Part shown: in pieces, positions 19,103 to 28,369 of the stretch | How positions within the stretch are numbered: position 1 is the stretch's first letter | Layout of the letters: each line of letters starts with the position of its first letter | Source of the DNA: Paracoccaceae bacterium | GTDB lineage: Bacteria > Pseudomonadota > Alphaproteobacteria > Rhodobacterales > Rhodobacteraceae | NCBI GenBank assembly: GCA_007134865.1 | Contig: SLJW01000001.1 | Coordinates: forward strand, 1 to 44,972 | Direction: 5' to 3' | DNA: 44,972 nt | Translations under genes and position numbers: made by a program | The notes under the pieces: model-generated | What the model saw: the letters and a program-made list of their open reading frames with translations, nothing else | Told to the model about the DNA's origin: nothing | Database searches by the model: none

Positions 19103-21589
19103 TCAACCATCCTTGCGCAGAGTCTCATTGCGTGGATCATAGGGGCTGTCGCAGGTCACTGTGGCGTCCCACAATTGCTCCATGATCCGAACTTTCAGTT
19201 TCGTGCCCTCGACCACCAGATCGGGTTGCACATAGCCCATGCCAATCGACTTGCCGAAAGCGACCGAATAGCCGCCCGATGTCAGCCGCCCGACCCGTGT
19301 TTCGCCGTGATAGAGCGCCTCACGCCCCCATGGGTCGGCATCTTCGGGGCCGTCGATCAGCAGCGTGCAGCATTTCGAGCGGATGCCGGTCGCGGCCATG
19401 GCAGCCTTGCCATGGAACTCTTTCGCCATATCGACAAAGCGCGGCAGGTCAGCCTCGAGCGGCGTGGCATCGCGGCCAAGCTCGTTGCCAAAGGCGCGGT
19501 AACTCTTCTCCTGCCGCAACCAGTTCTGCGCGCGCGCACCCACCAGTTTCAACCCGACATCTTCCCCAGCCGCCATGATCTGATCAAAGAGATAATTCTG
19601 CATCTCGATGGGGTGGTGCAACTCCCAGCCCAACTCGCCCGTATAGGCCACGCGCACGGCCCGCACCGGGCACATGCCCAACTCGATATTGCGCATCGAC
19701 AACCATGGGAAGCGCTTGTTCGACAGCGCGGTATCCGGGTTGGCATCCTTGACCAGCTTGCGCAGCAGATCGCGCGATTTCGGCCCTGCCACGGCGAACA
19801 CGCCCCATTGAGTGGTGACATCATGGATGTCGATCCAGCCGAATTCGGCCAACTTGTCTTCGGCGGCCTTGCGCAGGAAATCCCCGTCATAGGCCGTCCA
19901 AGCCCCCGCCGAAATCAGATAGTATTCGTGCTCGCCCAGCCGCACGATGGTGTATTCGGTGCGCACTGTGCCCGCATCAGTCAAGGCATAGGTGAGGTTG
20001 ATCCGCCCGACCTTCGGCAGCTTGTTGCAGGTGAACCAGTCCAGAAACGCCGTCGCCCCCGGGCCGCGCACGAGATGCTTGGCAAAGGCCGTCGCGTCGA
20101 TCATACCGACTCCTTCGCGGATGGCTTTCGCCTCCTCGACCGCATATTGCCACCAGCCGCCGCGCCGGAAACTGCGCGCGCCATGGTCGTCAAAACCTTG
20201 CGGAGCATAGTAGTTCGGCCGTTCCCAGCCATTCACATGCCCGAATTGCGCGCCGCGCGCCTTTACCCTGTCGTAACAGGGGGCCGTGCGCAGCGGACGG
20301 CAGGCCTCGCGCTCCTCATCCGGGTGATGGAGAATATAGACATGCTCGTAGCATTCCTCATTCTTGCGCGCGGCATATTCGGTGGTCATCCAGTCGCCAT
20401 AGCGCTTGGGATCGAGGCTGGCCATGTCGATCTCGGCCTCACCCTCGGTCATCATTTGCGCGAGGTAATACCCGGTGCCACCCGCTGCCGTGATCCCGAA
20501 ACTAAACCCCTCGGCCAGCCACATGTTGCGCAGCCCCGGCGCCGGACCGACCAGCGGGTTGCCATCGGGCGTGTAGCAGATCGGACCGTTGTAATCGTCT
20601 TTGAGCCCCACAGTCTCCGATGACGGGAGACGATGGATCATCGACATGTACTCCTCCTCAATCCGCTCCAGATCGAGCGGGAAGAGGTCAGCGCGAAAGC
20701 TCTCGGGCACATCATAGAGGAACCGCGCAGGCGCATTGCGCTCATAGGGGCCGAGGATCCAGCCGCCGCGCTCTTCGCGGACATACCATTTCGCGTCAGC
20801 ATCGCGCAGGACGGGGTGTTCCGGATTGTCCTTGCGATAAGCCTGCAGGGCTGGGTCGGGTTCGGTGACGATATACTGATGTTCCACCGGAATGGCGGGG
20901 ATCTTGATCCCCAAAAGACGCGCGGTGCGCTGGGCATGGTTGCCCGTCGCGGTGACGACATGCTCGGCCGTAATCTCGAAGCTTTCGTCAGAGGGAACCA
21001 GATTTCCGCCTTTCTCGACCATCCTGACGCAAGTCACGACCCAGTCGCTGCCGGTCCAGCGGTAGCCTTCGACCTGTACACGACGCTGGATTTGCGCGCC
21101 AAACTGACGCGCCCCCTTGGCCATGGCCTGCGTTACATCGGCCGGATTGATGTATCCGTCGGTCGGGTGATAAATCGCGCCAATCAGGTCCTCGGTGCGC
21201 AGTAGCGGCCAGCGATCCCTCATCTGCGCCGGCGTCATCCACTCATACGGGATGCCCACAGTCTCCGCGGTACTTGCATAGAGGCGATACTCATCCATCC
21301 GGGCCTGCGTCTGCGCCATGCGCAGATTGCCTACGACATAAAATCCGGGGTTGAGACCGGTCTCAGCCTCCAGTGTTTTGTAGAACCGAACGCTGTAATC
21401 ATGTATGTGGCTGGTCGCATAGCTCATATTGAACAAAGGCAGCAATCCTGCCGCGTGCCAAGTCGAGCCTGATGTCAACTCGTCCCGCTCCAGCAGCATT
21501 GTCTCCCAACCTGCTTTCGCCAAGTGATATGCGATCGACGCACCGACGGCGCCACCGCCAACAATGAGGGCTCGAACATTGGTTTTCAT
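19103..21589 (-). CDS. FAD-dependent dimethylglycine/sarcosine dehydrogenase-like protein with GcvT domain
   Basis: 828-residue fusion flavoprotein. The N-terminal DAO domain has IVGGGAVGASIAYHLAKAGW (residues 9-28) and His45 in STWHAAG, the position that carries covalent FAD in dimethylglycine dehydrogenase. A FAO middle domain precedes a C-terminal GcvT/aminomethyltransferase part (about residue 430 on; VAYTGELGWELHHP, GARAQNWLRQEKSYRAFGNELG), which would pass the released one-carbon unit to tetrahydrofolate. Expected reaction: oxidative demethylation of dimethylglycine to sarcosine, or a related N-methyl amine. The ATG at 21589 follows GGAG. Sarcosine oxidase genes lie 22 kb further on, fitting glycine-betaine catabolism. 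The exact substrate is inferred. Confidence 0.88.
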   Translation of the reverse strand: MKTNVRALIVGGGAVGASIAYHLAKAGWETMLLERDELTSGSTWHAAGLLPLFNMSYATSHIHDYSVRFYKTLEAETGLNPGFYVVGNLRMAQTQARMDEYRLYASTAETVGIPYEWMTPAQMRDRWPLLRTEDLIGAIYHPTDGYINPADVTQAMAKGARQFGAQIQRRVQVEGYRWTGSDWVVTCVRMVEKGGNLVPSDESFEITAEHVVTATGNHAQRTARLLGIKIPAIPVEHQYIVTEPDPALQAYRKDNPEHPVLRDADAKWYVREERGGWILGPYERNAPARFLYDVPESFRADLFPLDLERIEEEYMSMIHRLPSSETVGLKDDYNGPICYTPDGNPLVGPAPGLRNMWLAEGFSFGITAAGGTGYYLAQMMTEGEAEIDMASLDPKRYGDWMTTEYAARKNEECYEHVYILHHPDEEREACRPLRTAPCYDRVKARGAQFGHVNGWERPNYYAPQGFDDHGARSFRRGGWWQYAVEEAKAIREGVGMIDATAFAKHLVRGPGATAFLDWFTCNKLPKVGRINLTYALTDAGTVRTEYTIVRLGEHEYYLISAGAWTAYDGDFLRKAAEDKLAEFGWIDIHDVTTQWGVFAVAGPKSRDLLRKLVKDANPDTALSNKRFPWLSMRNIELGMCPVRAVRVAYTGELGWELHHPIEMQNYLFDQIMAAGEDVGLKLVGARAQNWLRQEKSYRAFGNELGRDATPLEADLPRFVDMAKEFHGKAAMAATGIRSKCCTLLIDGPEDADPWGREALYHGETRVGRLTSGGYSVAFGKSIGMGYVQPDLVVEGTKLKVRIMEQLWDATVTCDSPYDPRNETLRKDG

Positions 21590-21754
21590 CAGCGCGGCTC
21601 CGTCTCAGATCAGCAGCCCCCTCTTCGCAAATCTCGCATCCCAGCGACTCCGCACGCACGACACTGGACGGCTGAAAAGCGACCTTGACTGTCTGACCAC
21701 CCGAATGGTTGCGGCTTGGAATGCGTCTGCGCAGTCGCGGCTGCAACACATCCG

Positions 21755-21793
21755 CCCGCTATCGAAGCTCTTGCGTTACAGTCTGATAGCGGG
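21755..21793. promoter_or_regulatory. 9-bp inverted repeat in the flgI-dehydrogenase gap
   Basis: CCCGCTATC at 21755-21763 is the exact reverse complement of GATAGCGGG at 21785-21793, spacer 21 nt. A second short dyad, CGCTAA...TTAGCG, lies at 21801-21826. The 248-bp gap otherwise shows no gene. It could be a regulator site for the dehydrogenase or the 3' structure of the flagellar mRNA; there is no U-tract. Confidence 0.35.
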
Positions 21794-21837
21794 TTGCTTG
21801 CGCTAACCTGTACAGCGCGCTTAGCGAACCGCTTCTA

Positions 21838-22947
21838 TCACCTGACAATCAGTTCGGCGTGTAGCGCCCCCGCCGCATTAATCGTGTTTAGAATATCGAT
21901 CATGTCGCGCGGAGCCACGCCCAGCGCATTCATGCCGGCAACGATCTCGGACAATGACGTTCCGCCGTACAATTCTGCGAGGCCAACCTGGTTTTCGTCT
22001 TCCAGCGTTACAGTACTACGCGGAACCACCACGGTCTCACCTTCCGCGAATGGGTTGGGTTGCGACACAAGCGGCGCCTCCTCGACCCGCAAGGTGAGGC
22101 CACCCTGAGCCACGGCGACACGGCTGATGCGGACGTCTTCCCCAAGCACGATAGTGCCAGATCTCTGATCAACGACCACTCGCGCCCGTGTTTGTGGCGC
22201 AACTCGAATATTTTCGATCCGTGCCAGCGCATGTGCTGGCGAGGACATGCCGGTCGCGGCAAGATCGAGCATCACAGTCCCAGGATCTGTCATCACCGCG
22301 ACGCGCTTCTCAAAAGACTGATTGATGCCGGTTTCGATCTGCGCAGCCGTGGAGAAATCCGGCATGCGCAAGGCCAGTCGCACCCGCGACAGGCTGGAAA
22401 GTTCGAAATCCACCTCACGCTCAACCCTCGCCCCGAGTGGTATCGTCCCGGATGTAGGCACGCCGCGAACTTCGCGCGCTGCCTGCCCCTCCACCGCAGC
22501 ACCACCGGCAACAACCGTGCCTTGCGCGACCGCATAGATCGTTCCGTCTGCGCCATTGAGGGGCGTCATCACCAGTGTGCCACCAAGAAGGCTTGATGCA
22601 TCTCCGATCGCCGAGACAGTCACGTCGATCCGGCCACCTGCGCGTGCAAACGGCGGTAATATGGCCGTGACAATCACAGCGGCGACGTTCCTCGGGCGGA
22701 ACTGTTCGCCCGTCACATTGACACCAAGGCGTTCAAGAATATTTGATAACATGTCTTCGGTGAAGGGCGAGTTGCGAATCCCATCACCTGTTCCATTTAA
22801 CCCGACAACAAGACCGTAACCCAGAAGATCGTTGCCTCGGACACCATCAAATTCAACGAGATCCTTGAGTCTGACCGTCGCGTCTGCGCCGCCGGACACG
22901 CAGATCATCAAACAGAACAGCCCGAAAAGTCGCGACAACGCACTCAT
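21838..22947 (-). CDS. flgI: Flagellar P-ring protein FlgI
   Basis: 369-residue precursor of the periplasmic P-ring, the bushing around the flagellar rod in peptidoglycan. A signal peptide (LSRLFGLFCLMICVSGGADA) would be cleaved near residue 23, leaving TVRLKDLVEFDGVRGNDLLGYGLVVGLNGTGD, the conserved FlgI start. LERLGVNVTG and the C-terminal region (SLSEIVAGMNALGVAPRDMIDILNTINAAGALHAEL) are typical. The start overlaps the flgL stop as ATGA, so it is translationally coupled and last in the five-gene flagellar run. Confidence 0.96.
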   Translation of the reverse strand: MSALSRLFGLFCLMICVSGGADATVRLKDLVEFDGVRGNDLLGYGLVVGLNGTGDGIRNSPFTEDMLSNILERLGVNVTGEQFRPRNVAAVIVTAILPPFARAGGRIDVTVSAIGDASSLLGGTLVMTPLNGADGTIYAVAQGTVVAGGAAVEGQAAREVRGVPTSGTIPLGARVEREVDFELSSLSRVRLALRMPDFSTAAQIETGINQSFEKRVAVMTDPGTVMLDLAATGMSSPAHALARIENIRVAPQTRARVVVDQRSGTIVLGEDVRISRVAVAQGGLTLRVEEAPLVSQPNPFAEGETVVVPRSTVTLEDENQVGLAELYGGTSLSEIVAGMNALGVAPRDMIDILNTINAAGALHAELIVR

Positions 22948-23951
22948 CGCAGATACTCCACCAAGGAAAGCCGCGACAAACGTGCCGTGAGCGTATACAC
23001 TGTATCAAGCCGGACCATGGCCTGCTCCAGACGCGTTGCAGTCTCGTATGGGTCGGCCTCGCGCAAGGCGGATAGGGCGATTGACATCGCACTTTTCTCT
23101 GCAATGGCCCGACTGGTGGCACGGGCATGTTTTTCCTCTTCGATGCCAATCCTGGCCGAAAGGTCTGTCAACGGCAGACTGGAATTGGCCAACATCTGAC
23201 CTGCTTTTACCAAAACCTCCTGCTGTGACTGAAGGTCACCCGCGAACACGTCGCGCGACAAGACAGCACCCGTCGCAAACGCCGATAGTGTCTTTCGGAT
23301 AGCCGGTTCCTGCGCGGTTACACCAAGATTGCCGACCACACCTTGCCCCAACTCGAATTGCTCGGGTATGGGCTGACCGCCGGAATATCCCGCAGTATCG
23401 AAACCACCGCCAGGCAAGAACCAATCCGAAATATGGTTCGCGAGATCGGTGGCGTTCAAACCAGGCGGAAGACTTGAAACAAGCGCATCCAACATCTGCG
23501 CGGCACCTGCAAGAGCCGGCCGATCGCTTGCGACACCGGCGAATACCGTGCGACCAGCGACTGAAATGTTCAGCTTGCCAACAATCTCGGAAAAGCCCTG
23601 CGCCATCGCGTCGATAGCCACAGGAACTGAGGGCACCAATCCGGACTGCTCAAGCACTATCAAGTCCTGAAATTTCTTTTGCGAAAGATCCAGCAGATCA
23701 TGAATGACCGCCTGCTGAGCTTCGAGGAAAAGGTTCCCACTTTCTGCGGTGCGCTGGTGCACAGATGCCTGCTCAACCGCGCGATTTAACCCTGACAATC
23801 GGGTGAGATCGCCGGAAAGATGCCGAGGCTTATCTGCCACCTGGCCTGAAGATAGTTCACCGGAGAGACGGGCTACATCCTGTTTGAGCATCATCCCGGC
23901 GCGTCGCAAGGCCAAATATCTTGCCATATCTCCGAAGCCTGTCTCAATCAT
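22944..23951 (-). CDS. flgL: Flagellar hook-associated protein 3 FlgL
   Basis: 335-residue hook-filament junction protein. The N-terminal helix (ARYLALRRAGMMLKQDVARLSGELSSGQVADKPRHLSGD) has the flagellin-like pattern, and the C-terminal helix ends LEQAMVRLDTVYTLTARLSRLSLVEYL. These terminal coiled segments form the D0/D1 shell in flagellin homologues. The variable centre is specific to this lineage. Its start is 3 bp after the flgK stop and its end overlaps flgI by 4 nt, so the order K-L-I is an operon. Flagellin itself would be longer at the N-terminus and start with TNxxA, so FlgL fits better. Confidence 0.9.
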   Translation of the reverse strand: MIETGFGDMARYLALRRAGMMLKQDVARLSGELSSGQVADKPRHLSGDLTRLSGLNRAVEQASVHQRTAESGNLFLEAQQAVIHDLLDLSQKKFQDLIVLEQSGLVPSVPVAIDAMAQGFSEIVGKLNISVAGRTVFAGVASDRPALAGAAQMLDALVSSLPPGLNATDLANHISDWFLPGGGFDTAGYSGGQPIPEQFELGQGVVGNLGVTAQEPAIRKTLSAFATGAVLSRDVFAGDLQSQQEVLVKAGQMLANSSLPLTDLSARIGIEEEKHARATSRAIAEKSAMSIALSALREADPYETATRLEQAMVRLDTVYTLTARLSRLSLVEYLR

Positions 23952-23954
23952 TGA

Positions 23955-25400
23955 TTAAATCTCCATCAGATTGCGCAGCATGGCATCCACGGTTGAGAGC
24001 ACGCGGGCATTTGCAGCATAAGCTTGTTCGAGCCGTAGCAACTTGCTGAGTTCCGCGTCAGTATCGACACCGCGTGCGCCCAAAGTGTCTTGAACCGCAA
24101 CGAGCCGAGCGTCGGCGCTGCTCTGATTTAACTCTGTCGCGAGGCGCTTCGCACTGAGGCGGGATACAATGTCTGTCGTATGACCATGCACAGAGCGTGA
24201 GACGATGCCCGAAACGCCAAGGGCAAGAGGACGTGCGAGCGCAGCAGTCATGCGGGAGAGTTGCGAATTGTCTGCGACAAAGCCGGGTCCCGGAGCGCCT
24301 ATCCCGGCACGCAACCGCCAGATATCGCCACCTTTTTCGGGGTCGACGGCGGCATTCACCACCAGCCGTCCCGCAATCCCTGTCAGTGTCGCTGGAACAG
24401 TGCTCTCGCCCGAAATAGCAAAGAGCCCGAAGGCTCCTGTGGGAAGGGTGGGATCGGCATCGGGTGCCATGAATCTGGTGACCAGATCTGCAGCAAGTGT
24501 GTCAAGTTCATCCTGCGCGCTTGGGCCGAGCACATCTCTGATCTCGAATGCAGCACCCAGACGGCCCTCTGCCATAAGGGCACTATCTGATGTTACCGTC
24601 TTCCCGTTGACCCTGAGTTGCGACAATGCACCGGTCTGAACCAGATCAGCAGGGCTGATCGCAGTAGTGCGGTCGAAACCGAATTCCGCAGCACCTCGGT
24701 CGGCAAGAACTGTTCCATCTCGTGCGAGTAGCAGAGAGCGACCATCCTCGCGCGGGATCTCAGTCACCGGGATGATTTCGGCAACATCATCGATCAACGC
24801 CTGTCGACGGTCCATCAGAGCCTGTGGAGTGCCACCCAACAGAGTCTGCCGCTGGATTTCGCGATTAAGCCGGGCTATTTCCTCTAGTGCAGTGTTCAGC
24901 TCGGCGACATCACGGGCAATCGAGGCATCAGCAGCATCGCGCTGGTTGAGCAGAGTGGTCTCCACCAAGTTGAAGTTTCGGGTGAGATCATTTGCAACAT
25001 TGGTGATAACCTGCAGGTTGACATCCGACTCCGGGTTCGCAGCGGCCATAGATAATGCGTCCTCCAGCCGTCCAATCTGATGGACGAGACTGCCATGCTC
25101 ATCCGGCATGCCAAAGCTGCGCTCGAGTTCAAGCCAGAATTGCGTAAGGCTGCCTTGCTGCGCGGCAGATGATACAGCATTACGATGCTCGTTCAGAAGG
25201 CCCTGATCGATATCTCTGTGCACTCCGACCGCGCGCACGCCATTGCCGGCGCCACCTAAAACCTGCGCAGATTGATCCAGAGAACGGACTGCATAGCCCC
25301 TCGTTTGGGCGTTCGCGATATTGTCAGCGACAAGTCGCGTGCCGCGCGACGCGACATGCAATCCACTAAGCGCTGACGAGAAGGAGAGAGAAAGCGACAT
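23955..25400 (-). CDS. flgK: Flagellar hook-associated protein 1 FlgK
   Basis: 481-residue hook cap/junction protein. It begins with the axial-protein signature SFSSALSGLHVASRGTRLVADNIANAQTRGYAV and ends with LEQAYAANARVLSTVDAMLRNLMEI, both standard for FlgK. A helical central region (VVETTLLNQRDAADASIARDVAELNTAL-type heptads) matches D1. It sits between flgE and flgL on the minus strand with 24 bp to flgE. At 481 residues it is shorter than enterobacterial FlgK (~550), mostly by a smaller surface domain. Confidence 0.94.
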   Translation of the reverse strand: MSLSLSFSSALSGLHVASRGTRLVADNIANAQTRGYAVRSLDQSAQVLGGAGNGVRAVGVHRDIDQGLLNEHRNAVSSAAQQGSLTQFWLELERSFGMPDEHGSLVHQIGRLEDALSMAAANPESDVNLQVITNVANDLTRNFNLVETTLLNQRDAADASIARDVAELNTALEEIARLNREIQRQTLLGGTPQALMDRRQALIDDVAEIIPVTEIPREDGRSLLLARDGTVLADRGAAEFGFDRTTAISPADLVQTGALSQLRVNGKTVTSDSALMAEGRLGAAFEIRDVLGPSAQDELDTLAADLVTRFMAPDADPTLPTGAFGLFAISGESTVPATLTGIAGRLVVNAAVDPEKGGDIWRLRAGIGAPGPGFVADNSQLSRMTAALARPLALGVSGIVSRSVHGHTTDIVSRLSAKRLATELNQSSADARLVAVQDTLGARGVDTDAELSKLLRLEQAYAANARVLSTVDAMLRNLMEI

Positions 25401-25424
25401 GGGTCATCCCGACATGTAGAGCAT

Positions 25425-26711
25425 TCAGCGTTTGATATTCGTCGTTTCCTGCAGCATTTCATCCACTGTCTGGATGACCTTGGCGTTCGAGGAATATGCC
25501 CGCTGGGTCTGGATCAGGCTGGTCAGTTCTGCAGCGATATCGGTAGCGGATTCCTGAAGCGCGAAGCCTACGAAATCACCGACAGGGCCGGTTCCAGCGT
25601 CCCAAAGATAAAACGAGCCGCTATCACGCGACACCCGGAAAGCCTGACTGTCGAGAGCTGTCAGCCCATTCGGGTTGGGCACATCGACAATCGGAATGCG
25701 GTAAAGGGTTCTACGGAAACCTTGATCGTAAACGGCCTCGAGGTTCCCGCTGGCATCGATGATGAGGCCGACGAGATTCCCGGCGCCGACGCCATCCTGT
25801 TGGACACCCGCACCGGAGAAAGTCACGCCGCGCTGGACGATGCCACCACCAACACCGATCTCACCCAGCGACAGCTCAATGTCCTGCCCACCAATGTTAA
25901 TCGTGACCACCTTGTTATCGCTGGTTGCGTCGGGATCCGGAGACACCGACAGCAATGTGCCGGCCGTTCCAGGCGCATCATCAAATACAAGCGTGTAGCT
26001 ACCCAGAGCATCGCCAGTATCGGCGTGGACCAGGCTCATCTCCCATGTGTTCAATGCAACCGGAGTGAACTCGACATCGATTGTGTTGGACAATCCGAGG
26101 GTCGTGAAGAACTCGACTGAGAGGAACGACGTATCTCCGGACGCGGTTGGCAAAGTTGCCGAGGCGGGGAGATTTACACCGAGGTCAATCCGGGTTGTCG
26201 CAGAGAACGCCTGTTGATTGGTGTCAATTCTGACTGGCCGAAGGCCCGAATTGCTATCGCGCGGAAAGGGTGGAATGGTGCCATCCTGCGACGCAGGTAC
26301 GCCAAGCAAGGTATAGCCGGCGGCATCGCGGAGATAACCGTTGGCATCCATACGAAAGGAACCGGTCGTTGTGAGCAACATCGGCGCGGTGCCATCCTGC
26401 AAGGTCGCGCCGATCCCGGTTGTCACCGGCAGAAAACCGCGACCGGACAATGCGATATCCGTCGCATTGTCCGTTCCGACCAGCCCACCGCCCTGATCCA
26501 CGATGCGCTGGCTTGTGGTCCTGACGCCGCCCGCAGAATAATTCGCCTGCCCCGCCATTCCTGACCCGACAACCATGGAGTGAAAACTGGTCTGCGATCG
26601 GCGATAGCCATAGGTCGCCGAATTCGAGATGTTGTCAGAGATGGTCGCAAGTCGGTTGGCATTGGCCCGCAGTCCTGCCACACCCGCATTCATAGACGAC
26701 GAAATACTCAT
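25425..26711 (-). CDS. flgE: Flagellar hook protein FlgE
   Basis: 428-residue structural subunit of the hook. The N-terminus SSSMNAGVAGLRANANRLATISDNISNSATYGYRRSQ carries the flagellar rod/hook motif. FlgE-specific segments follow, with GGVRTTSQRIVDQGGGLVGTDNATDIALSGRGFLPV. The C-terminal helix LTSLIQTQRAYSSNAKVIQTVDEMLQETTNIKR closes the D0 domain. A middle domain rich in Thr, Ser and Asp (SGDTSFLSVEFFTTLG...) forms the surface. It follows motB by 78 bp and leads the E-K-L-I structural genes. Length is normal for the class with one outer domain. Confidence 0.95.
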   Translation of the reverse strand: MSISSSMNAGVAGLRANANRLATISDNISNSATYGYRRSQTSFHSMVVGSGMAGQANYSAGGVRTTSQRIVDQGGGLVGTDNATDIALSGRGFLPVTTGIGATLQDGTAPMLLTTTGSFRMDANGYLRDAAGYTLLGVPASQDGTIPPFPRDSNSGLRPVRIDTNQQAFSATTRIDLGVNLPASATLPTASGDTSFLSVEFFTTLGLSNTIDVEFTPVALNTWEMSLVHADTGDALGSYTLVFDDAPGTAGTLLSVSPDPDATSDNKVVTINIGGQDIELSLGEIGVGGGIVQRGVTFSGAGVQQDGVGAGNLVGLIIDASGNLEAVYDQGFRRTLYRIPIVDVPNPNGLTALDSQAFRVSRDSGSFYLWDAGTGPVGDFVGFALQESATDIAAELTSLIQTQRAYSSNAKVIQTVDEMLQETTNIKR

Positions 26712-26789
26712 GTCAGATCCATTCCACTACTGATTCTCTTCCGCCAACCTTGCGCCCGCTTTATTAAGATCAGCATAATGAGCACGAAC

Positions 26790-27578
26790 TCACTGGGCGA
26801 TATCACTGCGCAGCAAGACCAGTTCGACTCGCGAATTGCGTGCAGCCGTGGGTCTGGGGTCGACCGCGGAACGATCAGCATGGCCTGTCACCCGCTGAAA
26901 ACGCGCATCGGGTAACCCGTCCTCCATCAGCATTACGTGGACTGCCTGCGCCCGACTGACGGTGAGCGGCCAAACCTCATTGTCGAGTATCACCGCAGGG
27001 AGACTTCGGGTATGCGCACCGATGGCAATCTGATTGGTCACGGTTGCGAAGACCTCGGCGATGACCGAAGTCAGCAACCGTAATACAGGGCGAGCCTCGG
27101 CTGTCTGTTGGTCGAACAGCGTCGCGTCTTCGAGATCGAACAATTCGACAACCAGACCTTCGTCAGTCATCCGGATTGCAACATGATTGAATGCGTCAGA
27201 CAATGCGGCGTCCTGCGCCGCGATGGATTCGAGTACCCTTACCAGGCTTTCCAACGCGGATGCCTCCGAGAGGGATCGTTCACGCGTTGCAATAACGTCG
27301 GTCAGTGACGATTCGTGCGACAGTGACATGCCACCCATGACCCCATCGGAACCTGAGGAATGACTCTCAATCGCGTAGGTCTCGGAGAAATAGTCCGCGA
27401 TGCCCTGCCGCTTGTCATCTGTCACAGAGCCGAGAAGCCAGAGCATCAGGAAGAAAGCCATCATCGCGGTCACGAAATCAGCATAAGCAACCTTCCAGGC
27501 ACCCCCGTGATGCCCGCCATCTGCATTCTTCTTTTTACGCTTGATGATAACCGGCCTGACATTGTCAGAACGTGGCAT
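26790..27578 (-). CDS. motB: Flagellar motor stator protein MotB
   Basis: 262-residue inner-membrane stator subunit that anchors MotA to peptidoglycan and conducts ions. A basic N-terminus (IIKRKKKNADGG) precedes a single transmembrane helix, AWKVAYADFVTAMMAFFLML, in which Asp34 is the conserved proton-binding residue. The C-terminal OmpA-like domain contains VSRAQAVHVMLMEDGL, VTGHADRSAVDP and the closing ARNSRVELVLLR. motA is not next to it in this window; the next gene upstream is a divergent lytic-transglycosylase lipoprotein. It heads the flagellar run. Confidence 0.92.
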   Translation of the reverse strand: MPRSDNVRPVIIKRKKKNADGGHHGGAWKVAYADFVTAMMAFFLMLWLLGSVTDDKRQGIADYFSETYAIESHSSGSDGVMGGMSLSHESSLTDVIATRERSLSEASALESLVRVLESIAAQDAALSDAFNHVAIRMTDEGLVVELFDLEDATLFDQQTAEARPVLRLLTSVIAEVFATVTNQIAIGAHTRSLPAVILDNEVWPLTVSRAQAVHVMLMEDGLPDARFQRVTGHADRSAVDPRPTAARNSRVELVLLRSDIAQ

Positions 27579-27723
27579 GTCCCACCCATATTTTCACCCG
27601 AAGTCACGCTAGCACCCATGTCTGAACGAGCGGTTAATCCAGCAGCTCTGCGCCAACATGGTCACAATCGCTTCAGCGCAGTCTTCAGGTTCGGATCGGG
27701 CGCCGGAATCCATCCCCAAGGGG

Positions 27724-27752
27724 ATTACATGCGGCGCCAATTCCGCTATGAT
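27724..27752 (+). promoter_or_regulatory. Predicted promoter of the transglycosylase gene
   Basis: ATTACA at 27724-27729, a 17-nt spacer and TATGAT at 27747-27752. The -10 matches 5/6 and the -35 4/6. It is 24 nt before the ATG and directly followed by an A-rich leader with the GAGG ribosome site. Confidence 0.5.
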
Positions 27753-27775
27753 AAAAGAAAAAATCTGAGGACATC

Positions 27776-28366
27776 ATGAGCAGATTCCTTTCCGCGTTAT
27801 TGCTGCTTGCCCTGCTGGCAGGGTGCGGCTCGCGTTCGCCAAGCTTCACCGCGCCCCGCAATCTGGAAAATGCCTGCCAGTTGGAGCGCGAGCGGCCGCA
27901 ATACTTCGCCGCGATGCGTGCGACCGAGCGGCGCTGGGGCACTCCGCTGCCCGTTCAGGCAGCGATCATCCATGCCGAAAGCCGGTTCATCGGCGATGCG
28001 CGCACCCCGCTGCGCTACACGCTTGGGGTTATCCCGATGGGACGGCAATCCTCTGCGTTGGGCTATTCTCAGGCGCTGGATGGCACATGGGACGAATATG
28101 TTCAGGAAGTTGGCAGCCGCCGGTCATCCCGCACCAATATCCGCGACGCGACCGATTTCATCGGCTGGTACACCAACAAGACGCGCGAGCGGAACAATGT
28201 TCCGCTGAGCGATGCGCGCAACCAGTATCTGGCCTATCACGAAGGTCATGCGGGGTTTCGGCGCGGATCCTATAACTCCAAGCCCTGGCTTCTGGGCGTT
28301 GCCGACAGGGTGGCTGCGCGAGCGGCTATGTATGACGAGCAGTTGCGGGCCTGCGGGCGGCGCTAG
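27776..28366 (+). CDS. Lipoprotein with lytic transglycosylase (SLT) domain
   Basis: 196 residues. The N-terminus MSRFLSALLLLALLAGCGS has a lipobox (LLAGC, lipidated Cys17). The body matches a compact SLT-type lysozyme fold: AAIIHAESRFIGDARTP with the presumed catalytic Glu in HAES, then SALGYSQALDGTWDEY, and later YLAYHEGHAGFRRG. Such proteins cut glycan strands of peptidoglycan. The GAGG ribosome site supports the ATG at 27776. It is divergent from motB, so it may open peptidoglycan for flagellar parts, but a general cell-wall role is equally likely. The stop lies 3 bp from the paaZ stop on the opposite strand. Confidence 0.85.
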   Translation: MSRFLSALLLLALLAGCGSRSPSFTAPRNLENACQLERERPQYFAAMRATERRWGTPLPVQAAIIHAESRFIGDARTPLRYTLGVIPMGRQSSALGYSQALDGTWDEYVQEVGSRRSSRTNIRDATDFIGWYTNKTRERNNVPLSDARNQYLAYHEGHAGFRRGSYNSKPWLLGVADRVAARAAMYDEQLRACGRR

Positions 28367-28369
28367 GGC

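Noticed and set aside
27618-27779. 54-codon ORF upstream of the SLT lipoprotein gene
   Set aside because: No ribosome site, contains the predicted promoter, and runs into the next gene's start; reads as leader DNA.
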